From CAZJOD01 sp964547525 (GTDB taxonomy: Bacteria; Bacillota; Clostridia; JAAYHZ01), in NCBI GenBank assembly GCA_964547525.1, contig CAZJOD010000102.1:1-14577 (forward strand): DNA of 14,577 nt, in the 5' to 3' direction. A program made the translations under genes and the position numbers. How positions within the stretch are numbered: the stretch's first letter is position 1; every line of letters starts with the position of its first letter. The notes beneath the pieces are model-generated. The model searched no databases and was not told where the DNA came from. It saw only the letters and a program-made list of their open reading frames with translations. This document shows positions 7,106-13,486 of the stretch, piece after piece.

Positions 7106-7151
7106 AAAACATAGGCACTCTATAGAATTACAGTGTAGGTGCCTTGTTTAT
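7106..7151 (+). terminator. Hairpin, possible terminator
   Basis: AGGCAC at 7113-7118 pairs with GTGCCT at 7139-7144, and flanking AAACA/TGTTT extends the stem with one bulge. An inner CACT...AGTG can form an alternative pairing. Only a short T-rich tail (TTGTTTAT) follows, so it may be a weak terminator, or a structure belonging to the region between repeat copies 1 and 2. Confidence 0.35.
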
Positions 7152-7209
7152 AGTGTTATGAATAAATATTATAAAGTATATTTTGCAAATTTTATAATTT
7201 CCTTTCTTT

Positions 7210-7376
7210 CACAATATACCCGGTTACTGCAATCAAAATATTCTAAAAACACTCTCGTATAGAAATGACCTTGTATGGGTTGCTACAATACTGGTACAGA
7301 AGTTGGGGAGGGGTTGTGGGGTGTTAAAAATATAATGGTTGCTCGCTTGTCAGGATGTATGGTAAAATGTAGTAGA
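7210..7376 (+). repeat. Intergenic repeat family R, copy 2 (full length)
   Basis: A full copy. In order it has ATATACCCGGTTACTGCAA, CACTCTCGTATAG, GTATGGGTTGCTACAATACT, the G-rich block GGGGAGGGGTTGTGGGG at about 7304-7320, and the promoter-like 3' end with TGGTAAAAT. Its end lies about 165 bp before the HD-domain gene. No terminal inverted repeats or target duplications were seen, so it is not an obvious MITE. Confidence 0.75.
7339..7368 (+). promoter_or_regulatory. Conserved promoter-like segment of repeat copy 2
   Basis: TTGCTC at 7339-7344, an 18-bp spacer, and TAAAAT at 7363-7368 preceded by TG (extended -10, TGGTAAAAT). The same arrangement with identical spacing recurs at 8978-9007 and 10219-10248, which supports a functional constraint. 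The HD-domain gene is the first gene downstream, with a leader of about 165 nt. Confidence 0.45.
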
Positions 7377-7540
7377 TAAAAGATTATAAGTCATTAAGTG
7401 AAGGATCACACTATATATTTGAATACTGATATGGAATGATATTGATTACATAAGCAATGTCATTACAGATGATGACGGTACGCATCGCAGCGGTTTAAAG
7501 AAGAAATAGGAAAATGTAAATTTGTGGAGGTGGAAGCTTT

Positions 7541-8128
7541 ATGTTGCCAACAAGAGAGGAAGCAGAAAAGCTTTTGAAAGAAGCGGAAATTTGTAACCCT
7601 GGTCCATGGGGAAATCACAGTCGTGTTGCAGCACATTGTGCTAAGAGAATTGCTTTGGCGTGTGGGGATTTGGATTCAGAAAAAGCGTATATATTCGGAC
7701 TTCTTCATGATATTGGTAGAAAATTTGGAGTAAGACATCTTGGTCATGTTTCCGATGGCTATTCCTATATGCTGTCTTTGGGATATGATGAAGTGGCTCA
7801 AATTTGCCTTACCCATTCATTTAACAATCAAACAACCGATGAATATATTGGAAAATTTGATACATCAGATGTAGAATACGAGCTTATTAAAAATGCTTTG
7901 GCAATTGTAAAAATGGTTGATTATGACAAACTCATACAATTGTGTGATGCGTTAGCTGGTAGTGAGTGCATACTTGACATTGAAGTGCGTATGGAAGATG
8001 TTAAACGAAGATACGGCTTTTATCCGAAAGAAAAGTGGAATTCAAATATGGCGTTAAAGAAATATTTTGAGCAAAAAATAGGAAAAGATATTCACGAAGT
8101 TGTGGAAAGCGATACATACAGTCCATAA
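7541..8128 (+). CDS. HD-domain phosphohydrolase
   Basis: A 195-aa metal-dependent phosphohydrolase of the HD superfamily. Ligand candidates in order are H26 in GNHSRVAAHCA, H56-D57 in YIFGLLHDIGR, H92 in LTHSF, and D136 in LIQLCDALAG. These proteins hydrolyse phosphomonoesters or nucleotides; the substrate cannot be read from the sequence. GTGGAGGTGG lies before the ATG. The gene is followed after 75 bp by a GNAT gene on the same strand with no terminator between, so the two may be co-transcribed, possibly from the promoter-like end of repeat copy 2. A short decayed reading frame (about 7430-7509) lies just upstream. Confidence 0.85.
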   Translation: MLPTREEAEKLLKEAEICNPGPWGNHSRVAAHCAKRIALACGDLDSEKAYIFGLLHDIGRKFGVRHLGHVSDGYSYMLSLGYDEVAQICLTHSFNNQTTDEYIGKFDTSDVEYELIKNALAIVKMVDYDKLIQLCDALAGSECILDIEVRMEDVKRRYGFYPKEKWNSNMALKKYFEQKIGKDIHEVVESDTYSP

Positions 8129-8202
8129 AATTTTAGTTTATATGTCAGACAAAACAACAAATAGCCTATTTATCTGAGACAAGCGAGGAAGGATATTACG
8201 AG

Positions 8203-8622
8203 ATGAATATTATCTATACAAACACCATTTCTGTTGATGATTACAATATGCTCCGTGTCTCTGCCGGTTGGCCGGTTATCCATCCGGAACAAGCGGAAGC
8301 CGGACTAAAAGGTAGCGCACTTCTTATAGCGGCAAAAGATGGTGACCGCATAGTTGGAACAGCGCGGTTGGTCTGGGATGGCGGATATGCGGCATTGATT
8401 AAGGATGTGCTGGTTTTACCGGAGTATCAGGGACAAGGCATCGGTACATCTATGATGATCCGTATTATGGATTATTTAAAAAGCAAACTGAAACCCGGTT
8501 ATGGTATACAAGTTGACTTAATGTCGGCCAAGAGTAAAGAAGGTTTTTATGAGAAGTTTGGTTTTTCTGTACGCCCAAGAGAAAATCGAGGTGCAGGAAT
8601 GGACATGTGGATTATTAAATAA
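8203..8622 (+). CDS. GNAT family N-acetyltransferase
   Basis: A 139-aa single-domain GNAT. The acetyl-CoA pyrophosphate loop is at residues 71-81 (VLPEYQGQGIG). The preceding strand AALIKDVLVLP and the end motif GFYEKFGF (114-121) complete the fold. Length is normal for the family. The start ATG at 8203 has AGGAAGG about ten bases upstream. The acceptor substrate is unknown. The arrangement resembles small clostridial GNATs with DGG-x-x-A-x-IKDV-x-V-x-P-x-YQG-x-GIG. It is probably in one transcript with the HD gene. The same leader motif, AGGAAGGATAT, recurs before the tiny frame at 8657. Confidence 0.85.
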   Translation: MNIIYTNTISVDDYNMLRVSAGWPVIHPEQAEAGLKGSALLIAAKDGDRIVGTARLVWDGGYAALIKDVLVLPEYQGQGIGTSMMIRIMDYLKSKLKPGYGIQVDLMSAKSKEGFYEKFGFSVRPRENRGAGMDMWIIK

Positions 8623-8656
8623 GTAAGGTTACTTATATTAGGAAGGATATTTTTAT

Positions 8657-8755
8657 ATGTTAGATTTACCAATCAACTCGCTTCCGGCAATTTCGCACCT
8701 GACACTGAAAACCCTAATAAATCTGCTATTTGGCCTGAGTATCTATTGTGTATAA
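8657..8755 (+). CDS. Tiny ORF (32 aa), probable gene stub
   Basis: The ATG at 8657 follows a GGAAGG ribosome site and encodes a 32-residue peptide beginning MLDLPINSLPAISHLTLK, with a hydrophobic end. It resembles no family known to me. The leader is nearly the same as that of the GNAT gene 450 bp upstream. Another frame over the same bases is also open. It is either a small protein or the remnant of a deleted gene; the latter is more likely in this region of broken genes. Confidence 0.25.
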   Translation: MLDLPINSLPAISHLTLKTLINLLFGLSIYCV

Positions 8756-8827
8756 AATTAGATTTTTTTACTTTTAATATGTTAAATATTCCTTCCTACC
8801 ACACACAACTTATACTTCACCTAAACC

Positions 8828-9013
8828 TCAATATACCAAGCTACAGCGAGCAAAAATAGACTATACCCGAAAAAACACTCGTATAAGGATGAATCTGTAT
8901 GGTATGCTACAATATTGGTACAGCAGTTGGGGAGGGGTTGGGGTGGATTCGGTTTTGGGATGTGAAAAATATAATGGTGGTTCTCTTGTTATATTACGTG
9001 GTAAAATATAGAA
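8828..9013 (+). repeat. Intergenic repeat family R, copy 3 (full length)
   Basis: A full copy, slightly longer than copy 2. It has an extra 15 bp within the G-rich block, which here reads GGGGAGGGGTTGGGGTGG at about 8930-8947 and is followed by another GGG at 8957-8959. The core GTATGCTACAATATTGGTAC and the promoter-like 3' end are present. It precedes the unknown gene at 9147 by about 135 bp. Confidence 0.75.
8978..9007 (+). promoter_or_regulatory. Conserved promoter-like segment of repeat copy 3
   Basis: TAAAAT at 9002-9007 is preceded by TG (TGGTAAAAT), with TGGTTC in the -35 position at 8978-8983 and the same 18-bp spacer as copies 2 and 4. The -35 match is poorer here, so activity would depend on the extended -10. 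The downstream gene starts at 9147. Confidence 0.4.
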
Positions 9014-9146
9014 AAATTAAGAATTGCACCATCTAATGTAGCTTTACTAGAGAAGGACGTTGGAGTTATGTTATATCCGAAGTAATTATATAATTCGAAG
9101 ATCATTTACTAAGTAAAAATGTTTTTTTATACAAGAAGGAGGAAAT

Positions 9147-9929
9147 ATGGAATACGGAGTATATACATCATCAACTTTCGAAGTGGCATTAACAAAATTT
9201 TGGGCGTTATTATTTTATTGTAATGTTGATAAAACAATAATCGGTTCAAAACTCTATAACGGGGTAAATGAAAATAAAACGCTTGCGGCTATTTGTGAGA
9301 GAAATATAATTGAGCAAACGACAAAATATGCATTTAAAAATTTAGACGGACAGATAACTACAAACGATTTTGACGGGCTATGTACATTAATAGGCAGTAT
9401 ATATGCTTATGACATTTCAACTTTGAAAAAGATAGATGATATAAACATATCATTTAAGTATGATATGCCTACTGTTTCTGAAGCCGGAATTAAAAGATGT
9501 TTGGATATATGGAGAAAAGGGGTCACATATAATGTAGACTCAGGTTTTATGTTATTTCAAATGGTGACAAATAAAATTGAATATGTATTTAGTATCAATT
9601 CTCAGGATACAAACATATATTGCGGCGCATCGATAAACATCCTATATGATAATGGCTTATTTGGTAGTAACCAGTACTTTAGATTGCGTAATTTTGCAGA
9701 TAATTCTCAACCGTATTGCAGGTTTCATTGTAATATTGGAGGTAACATAGAGACAACAAAAGAAGTACCGGAAATAATATGCCGGTCTGAAAGGTGTATA
9801 TCCACTGGCGACGGGTTATTTTGGCCAGTGAAAAGATATAATGACAATGAAATCGTACTCGATGGATGTGGTGGAGATGAATACATATTTAAGCGTAATA
9901 CACATAAAAGTGAGTACTTTTCATATTAA
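9147..9929 (+). CDS. Unrecognised 260-aa protein
   Basis: An intact gene with a strong AGGAGG site and its own terminator at 10008, but I do not recognise the product. There is no signal peptide and no membrane segment. The N-terminal half is mixed helix with short hydrophobic stretches (FWALLFYC). The C-terminal half is rich in aromatic residues, Asn and Gly, looks beta-rich, and holds eight Cys residues between about 159 and 241 (for example YCGAS, PYCRFHC, CRSERC, DGCGGDEYIF). Cys pairs of the C-x-x-x-C kind could bind metal, but spacing is irregular. The final FWPVKRYNDNEIVLDGC segment looks like paired strands. It sits alone between repeat copies 3 and 4 and may be a cassette-like acquisition. 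Confidence 0.7.
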   Translation: MEYGVYTSSTFEVALTKFWALLFYCNVDKTIIGSKLYNGVNENKTLAAICERNIIEQTTKYAFKNLDGQITTNDFDGLCTLIGSIYAYDISTLKKIDDINISFKYDMPTVSEAGIKRCLDIWRKGVTYNVDSGFMLFQMVTNKIEYVFSINSQDTNIYCGASINILYDNGLFGSNQYFRLRNFADNSQPYCRFHCNIGGNIETTKEVPEIICRSERCISTGDGLFWPVKRYNDNEIVLDGCGGDEYIFKRNTHKSEYFSY

Positions 9930-10007
9930 TTCATCAATTAATACACTAAATTGCAGCATTTTCGCTTCTGATTTCTAAAAACATAGCAAATATAAATATT
10001 TAACCTC

Positions 10008-10041
10008 CTTCTTTAATGTGCATTAAATTGGAAGTTTTTTT
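10008..10041 (+). terminator. Terminator of the unknown 9147 gene
   Basis: TTTAATG at 10012-10018 pairs with CATTAAA at 10021-10027. CTTC/GAAG extends the stem past a three-base bulge, and seven T residues follow at 10035-10041. It lies about 80 bp after the stop at 9929 and separates that gene from repeat copy 4. Confidence 0.65.
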
Positions 10042-10087
10042 ACTATTGAATCATTTCTGTAAAAAAACTAAAACGGAGATGGAGTTG

Positions 10088-10257
10088 CCCGGACCATAAC
10101 AAATATAATAGGTTATACCCAAAAAACGCTCTCGTATAGGGATGACCCTGTATGGGTTGCTACAATACTGGTACAGAAACTGACTTAAATTATAGGCTCA
10201 TGAAGTTAAAAACAAAAGTTGCTCTCTTATCACGATATATGGTAAAATGTAGTAAAA
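10088..10257 (+). repeat. Intergenic repeat family R, copy 4
   Basis: It shares CTCGTATAGGGATGACC, GTATGGGTTGCTACAATACT and GGTACAGAA with copy 2 almost base for base. The G-rich block is replaced by unrelated sequence of nearly equal length, and the promoter-like 3' end is kept. TATAGGG and CCCTGTA form a clear 7-bp hairpin around ATGA in this copy. The methyltransferase start codon is only about 20 bp beyond its end. Confidence 0.75.
10219..10248 (+). promoter_or_regulatory. Probable promoter of the methyltransferase gene, within repeat copy 4
   Basis: TTGCTC at 10219-10224, an 18-bp spacer, and TAAAAT at 10243-10248 with TG before it. A transcript starting about 7 bp later would have a leader of roughly 20 nt before the ATG at 10278, with GAGGA as ribosome site. 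This close fit is the best argument that the repeat's 3' end works as a promoter. Confidence 0.5.
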
Positions 10258-10277
10258 TAATTATTGCTGAGGATTTT

Positions 10278-10829
10278 ATGAATACAATTACATATAAAGA
10301 ATTTAGCAGATTTTTAGAAACTAATATTTACTATGATGGCAGGTGGGAATATTTTAAAATAGTCATTGAAATGATACATGAAATAAAACCACGAAATGTT
10401 CTTGAACTTGGACCCTCGCTTTTCACTGTAGTGCATGATTCTGACATTATGTATAAGCCGGATATTGATTCGTGGGGTTTGCCAGATAATGTGAATGGCA
10501 AAAAATACGCTCATGACGCTACAATAATCCCTTGGCCTATCAAAGATAAACAATACGATTTATTTATAGCGTTACAAGTCTTTGAGCATTTGTATGATAA
10601 ACAATCTGAGGCTTTTGAAGAAGCAAAAAGGATTGCCAATTCTATTATTTTAAGTTTACCCTATAAATGGGATTGCCCAAAAGATAATCCGCATTATCCG
10701 TCACACCATATGATAGATGAAGATACAATTCTGCAATGGTCTCGAGGAGTAAGACCACAAAAAACAATATATATACCACGGACCGGAGACAGAATTTCGA
10801 AAGGACCGCGAATAATATGCATGTGGTAA
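10278..10829 (+). CDS. Class I SAM-dependent methyltransferase
   Basis: A 183-aa methyltransferase with a short Rossmann-like core. Motif I is VLELGPSLFTVV at residues 41-52, with GP in place of the usual GxG. The acidic loop is at D80-A81 and motif IV/V reads YDLFIALQVFEHL at 93-105, the signature of the Methyltransf_11/25 group. The substrate is unknown; the length is at the short end. I chose ATG 10278 over in-frame upstream ATGs because GAGGA sits before it, and the longer frame simply reads through the repeat element from 10152. The segment after residue 140 (YPSHHMIDEDTILQW) is typical of small clostridial methyltransferases of unknown role. It is followed after 36 bp by an isomerase fragment with its own ribosome site. 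Confidence 0.75.
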   Translation: MNTITYKEFSRFLETNIYYDGRWEYFKIVIEMIHEIKPRNVLELGPSLFTVVHDSDIMYKPDIDSWGLPDNVNGKKYAHDATIIPWPIKDKQYDLFIALQVFEHLYDKQSEAFEEAKRIANSIILSLPYKWDCPKDNPHYPSHHMIDEDTILQWSRGVRPQKTIYIPRTGDRISKGPRIICMW

Positions 10830-10865
10830 TGATTAAAATTTATTATATAATAAAGGAGGAGTTTC

Positions 10866-11123
10866 ATGTATTTCGCCATGGACGAGGTGGTAGGAAATGT
10901 TATGGCACTGCACATTAGCGATGCTTTACAAAATGTTGATTTTAAAAAAGGAACACATTTGGCTATTGGAGAGGGTACTATTGATTTTGCGAAATTAATG
11001 AAGTATTTTAGCAAGATACCAAACATTTTTGGAGTGTTAGAGATTAAAGCTGATAACAAAAAAATACATAGTAGTTTGAAGCAACTTAAAAAATGTTTAT
11101 ATAAAAGTCAAAGTACATTTTAA
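10866..11123 (+). pseudogene. C-terminal part of a sugar phosphate isomerase/epimerase (TIM-barrel)
   Basis: The 85-residue frame matches the last third of the AP endonuclease 2/xylose isomerase-like TIM-barrel family: VMALHISDA, then THLAIGEGTIDFAKLMKYFS, then GVLEIK and a closing helix. Intact members are about 260-280 aa, so most of the barrel and several metal ligands are missing. Yet the frame begins with ATG behind a perfect AAGGAGG, so a short protein could still be made. Either the 5' part was deleted, leaving a lucky ribosome site, or the piece was joined to a new leader. It ends 13 bp before the PHP gene, which suggests an original isomerase-PHP operon. Confidence 0.65.
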
Positions 11124-11136
11124 GAGGGAGAAAAGC

Positions 11137-11913
11137 ATGATTTGCGATTTACATGTACATACGAAATATTCATGTGATTCTGAGGTAGTAATGGAGGAGT
11201 ATTGTAAAAAAGCTATAGAAAATAATCTTAGCTGTATATGTTTTACTGACCATATCGACTTCAATAAAAATGATTACGGTTTTGGGTACTATAATGTTGA
11301 TGAATTTTTTAAAGAGTATGATATTACACGAATGAAATTTGGAAATAAAATTGAAGTATTATGTGGGATTGAATTTTCCGAACCTCATCTCTATAAGAAA
11401 GAACTTAAAAAGCTAACAAAGTATCCGTATGATTTTATTGTTGGCAGCATACATTGGGTTCAAGATTTGTTTCCTTGTCAGAAAACAAGGGATGAATACT
11501 CCGCAGGCAGGTTCTATAAACTTTATTGGCAGGAAGTATTAAATGCTGTTGAGTTTGGTTTTTTTGATTGTTTAGGACATATTGATATCCCTAAAAGATA
11601 CTACGGTGAGGTTATATATGACAAAACATTTATTAGTAAGATATTTACCAAGATGAAGGATAACAATATAGCAATGGAAGTCAATACATCGTCCTTAAGG
11701 AAAGGATTATCTACTTCTTTACCTGGCATAGAGTTGTTAGAGTTATATAAAAACAATGGTGGAAAATACGTAACTATTGGTTCTGATGCCCATGTATTAA
11801 AGGATTTAGGGGCTGACTGCAATTATGCGAAGAGTTTGATAAAACAGGCACAACTAAGTGAAGTTATTTTTAGGCAGCACAAGCCATTTATAATAGATAA
11901 AAAAGGATTCTAA
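11137..11913 (+). CDS. PHP-domain phosphoesterase, histidinol-phosphatase-like
   Basis: A 258-aa metal-dependent phosphoesterase of the PHP family (HisK/HisJ type). The metal ligands are in place: H6 and H8 in DLHVHTKYSCD, D38-H39 in FTDH, E79 in GIEFSE, H106 in GSIHW, H148 and D150 in GHID, and D217 and H219 in GSDAH. Length and motif order fit histidinol-phosphatase, the enzyme that dephosphorylates L-histidinol phosphate, but many members act on other phosphates and there are no histidine genes nearby. GAGGGAGAAAAGC precedes the ATG. It lies 13 bp after the isomerase fragment, so the pair may have handled a sugar or polyol phosphate. The enzyme looks intact. Confidence 0.85.
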   Translation: MICDLHVHTKYSCDSEVVMEEYCKKAIENNLSCICFTDHIDFNKNDYGFGYYNVDEFFKEYDITRMKFGNKIEVLCGIEFSEPHLYKKELKKLTKYPYDFIVGSIHWVQDLFPCQKTRDEYSAGRFYKLYWQEVLNAVEFGFFDCLGHIDIPKRYYGEVIYDKTFISKIFTKMKDNNIAMEVNTSSLRKGLSTSLPGIELLELYKNNGGKYVTIGSDAHVLKDLGADCNYAKSLIKQAQLSEVIFRQHKPFIIDKKGF

Positions 11914-11929
11914 GTATAAAGTAGATCCC

Positions 11930-11960
11930 GGTAGTGACTATCTGTGGTCGCTATTTATTG
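11930..11960 (+). terminator. Hairpin after the PHP gene, weak terminator candidate
   Basis: GGTAGTGAC at 11930-11938 pairs with GTCGCTATT at 11947-11955 using three G-U pairs, and a mildly T-rich tail follows. It begins 17 bp after the stop codon. The absence of a solid T run keeps the call tentative. Confidence 0.35.
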
Positions 11961-12094
11961 GTAGAAATTACTGCTCTATTCAAATATGAATAAAAGCATT
12001 ATTGAAATCTAACAAATATGGACTAAGTTTTTATGTTTGGTCCGTATTTCTCCATGAAAAATTAGAAAGATTATTTATTAGGGGATAATAGATT

Positions 12095-12640
12095 ATGGGA
12101 AAAATAACATTCCGATTATTAGAAGAAATAGATTTTAACAAAATGCATATTTGGATGAATACTGATTTTGTAATTGAGTGGTATGGAAAAACACCTGTGA
12201 CCATAGAGGATATAAGAAATAAGTATATGCCATACATTACAGGTGAAAAACCTACAAAGGCATATATAATTATAATAAATAATGTTGATGTGGGATACAT
12301 ACAAACTTATCTTATCAATGATTATCCCGAATATAATAAATATGTAAAAACTGATGAATACGCAGCGGGTGTCGATTTATTTATAGGGCATAGAGATTAT
12401 ATCCACAAAGGTTATGGCGTTCTTATCATGGAACAGTTTCTCAAAGATCATGTGTTTAGCAATATTCAAGTTAACAAATGTATTATTGGTCCTGAACCGA
12501 AAAACTTGTCCGCAATACGCATGTATGAGAAATCAGGTTTTAAGTGGTATAAAAACATTCAAATACCTGATGAGGATGAGCCTGAATATTTAATGATACT
12601 ATTAAGAAAAGATTTTTCCTCTTATACCGAACTAATTTGA
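12095..12640 (+). CDS. GNAT acetyltransferase, AAC(6')-like
   Basis: A 181-aa GNAT whose layout follows the aminoglycoside 6'-N-acetyltransferase/Acetyltransf_8 group. It has an N-terminal WMN-x-x-FVIEWYG segment (20-31), GVDLFIG at 92-98 with the acidic residue D94, the acetyl-CoA loop HKGYGVLIM at 104-112, and GPEPKNLSAIRMYEKSGF at 132-149, where family members have DP-x-P-x-N-x-RAI-x-x-YEKAGF. Such enzymes acetylate aminoglycosides or related amines using acetyl-CoA in the cytosol. Whether this one confers resistance cannot be told from sequence. AGGGGA lies about ten bases before the ATG. It stands as a single gene with no close neighbours. Confidence 0.8.
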   Translation: MGKITFRLLEEIDFNKMHIWMNTDFVIEWYGKTPVTIEDIRNKYMPYITGEKPTKAYIIIINNVDVGYIQTYLINDYPEYNKYVKTDEYAAGVDLFIGHRDYIHKGYGVLIMEQFLKDHVFSNIQVNKCIIGPEPKNLSAIRMYEKSGFKWYKNIQIPDEDEPEYLMILLRKDFSSYTELI

Positions 12641-12778
12641 AATGGGATTTAAATGAATGTACGGTAGAATCAATCCGACACATACAACGAAGCAAGTATA
12701 TTGTGGTATTCGGATTTTAATAATCTTTTTAAATTTTATTGTAATTAACATGGACTTTTTTATAATTTTTATTAATAG

Positions 12779-12862
12779 TTGGGAAAAAGGTTAAGCGGAT
12801 ATGCCTTTGAATATATAGAGGATATAACTCCCGAAAAAATCGTTATGATAAAAATATTATAA
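12779..12862 (+). pseudogene. Possible 3' remnant of an unknown gene
   Basis: After a TAG at 12776-12778 the frame reads LGKRLSGYAFEYIEDITP and goes on to a charged, strand-like end with TAA at 12860-12862. There is no start codon or ribosome site. It resembles the tail of a soluble protein but is too short to place. It directly precedes the ribosome site of the VOC gene. Confidence 0.2.
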
Positions 12863-12882
12863 ATGCCGAGGAGGACAAACCC

Positions 12883-13263
12883 ATGTACAGATCAATGTTT
12901 CAAATCTATGTTAAAAATAGCAATCAAGCCGTCGAGTTCTATCAAAATGCCTTTAACGCAAGGTTGCTTTGCAATCATCAAAATCCGGACAAGACTGTCG
13001 CTCACGCTGAGATTGACATATTCGGTCAGGTGTTGGCGATTTGTGAAGCCCGCGAACAGGAAGTGGTAACGGGTAACTCCATGCAATTTTGTCTACACTT
13101 TGGTGAAGGCAAGGAAGCGATTGTTAAAAAGATATATGATGTTTTGAAAAAGGATTGCCGTGTGTTAACAGCGCCGCTTACCGTTTCGGGTGAATGTCCG
13201 TGGAGTCCTTGCCTATTTGGGCTAATTGATAAATTCGGAGTGAATTGGTGTATTTTTGTATGA
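12883..13263 (+). CDS. VOC superfamily protein, PhnB-like
   Basis: A 126-aa protein of the vicinal-oxygen-chelate fold, PhnB-like subgroup. The landmarks are FQIYVKNSNQAVEFYQNAF near the start, HAEIDIFGQVLAICEA in the middle, GNSMQFCLHFGE opening the second half, and CPWSPCLFGLIDKFGVNWCI at the end. That last motif corresponds to WG-x-x-x-G-x-x-x-DKFGV-x-W of the family. PhnB-like proteins have no settled reaction; related VOC proteins include glyoxalases and antibiotic-binding proteins. GAGGAGG precedes the ATG by a normal distance. The two Cys residues in place of Gly in the end motif are somewhat unusual. The GNAT stub starts 21 bp downstream, so they could share a transcript. Confidence 0.85.
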   Translation: MYRSMFQIYVKNSNQAVEFYQNAFNARLLCNHQNPDKTVAHAEIDIFGQVLAICEAREQEVVTGNSMQFCLHFGEGKEAIVKKIYDVLKKDCRVLTAPLTVSGECPWSPCLFGLIDKFGVNWCIFV

Positions 13264-13283
13264 TATCGGGAGGTTTTAACGAA

Positions 13284-13412
13284 ATGAATATTCAGATTAA
13301 AAAACTCACGCCAAAGCTTGTGGAGGACTATATACATTTCTTTGATGTAACACCCCACGATAAATATGTTGATGAGCATAAATGTTATTCTAAACGTTTG
13401 CTAAGTATGTAG
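13284..13412 (+). pseudogene. N-terminal stub of a GNAT acetyltransferase
   Basis: ATG 13284, with GGGAGG upstream, opens a 42-codon frame: MNIQIKKLTPKLVEDYIHFF, then DVTPHDKYVDEHKCYS, and a stop at 13410. The first 36 residues follow the start of a clostridial GNAT group (MNIQI-x-KLTP-x-LVEDY-x-x-FFD-x-TPHD-x-x-x-DEHKCYC) of about 180-200 aa. The acetyl-CoA-binding half is absent, so the product would be inactive. The matching C-terminal half of this group appears at 5496-5744, about 7.5 kb away on the same strand. Confidence 0.7.
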
Positions 13413-13486
13413 ACTCTGCGTATAGCATATTATTAGTAGAAAAAAATTTTTACATTCGGATAAAAACAAGACGAGGTAATAGTTAT

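Noticed and set aside
6945..10257. The repeats as integron attC sites
   Set aside because: No GTTRRRY/RYYYAAC core pair brackets the copies, they lack the long imperfect palindrome of attC, and no integrase gene is seen.
6945..10257. The repeats as CRISPR
   Set aside because: The units are about 170 bp, imperfect and separated by whole genes, quite unlike short identical repeats with even spacers.
10152..10277. ATG at 10152 as the start of the methyltransferase
   Set aside because: The extra 42 residues are only a translation of repeat copy 4, and they lie before the predicted promoter; ATG 10278 has its own GAGGA site.
10694..11059. Minus-strand open frame opposite the methyltransferase end and isomerase piece
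   Set aside because: Both plus-strand products have recognisable domains; the antisense frame has no ribosome site or family pattern.
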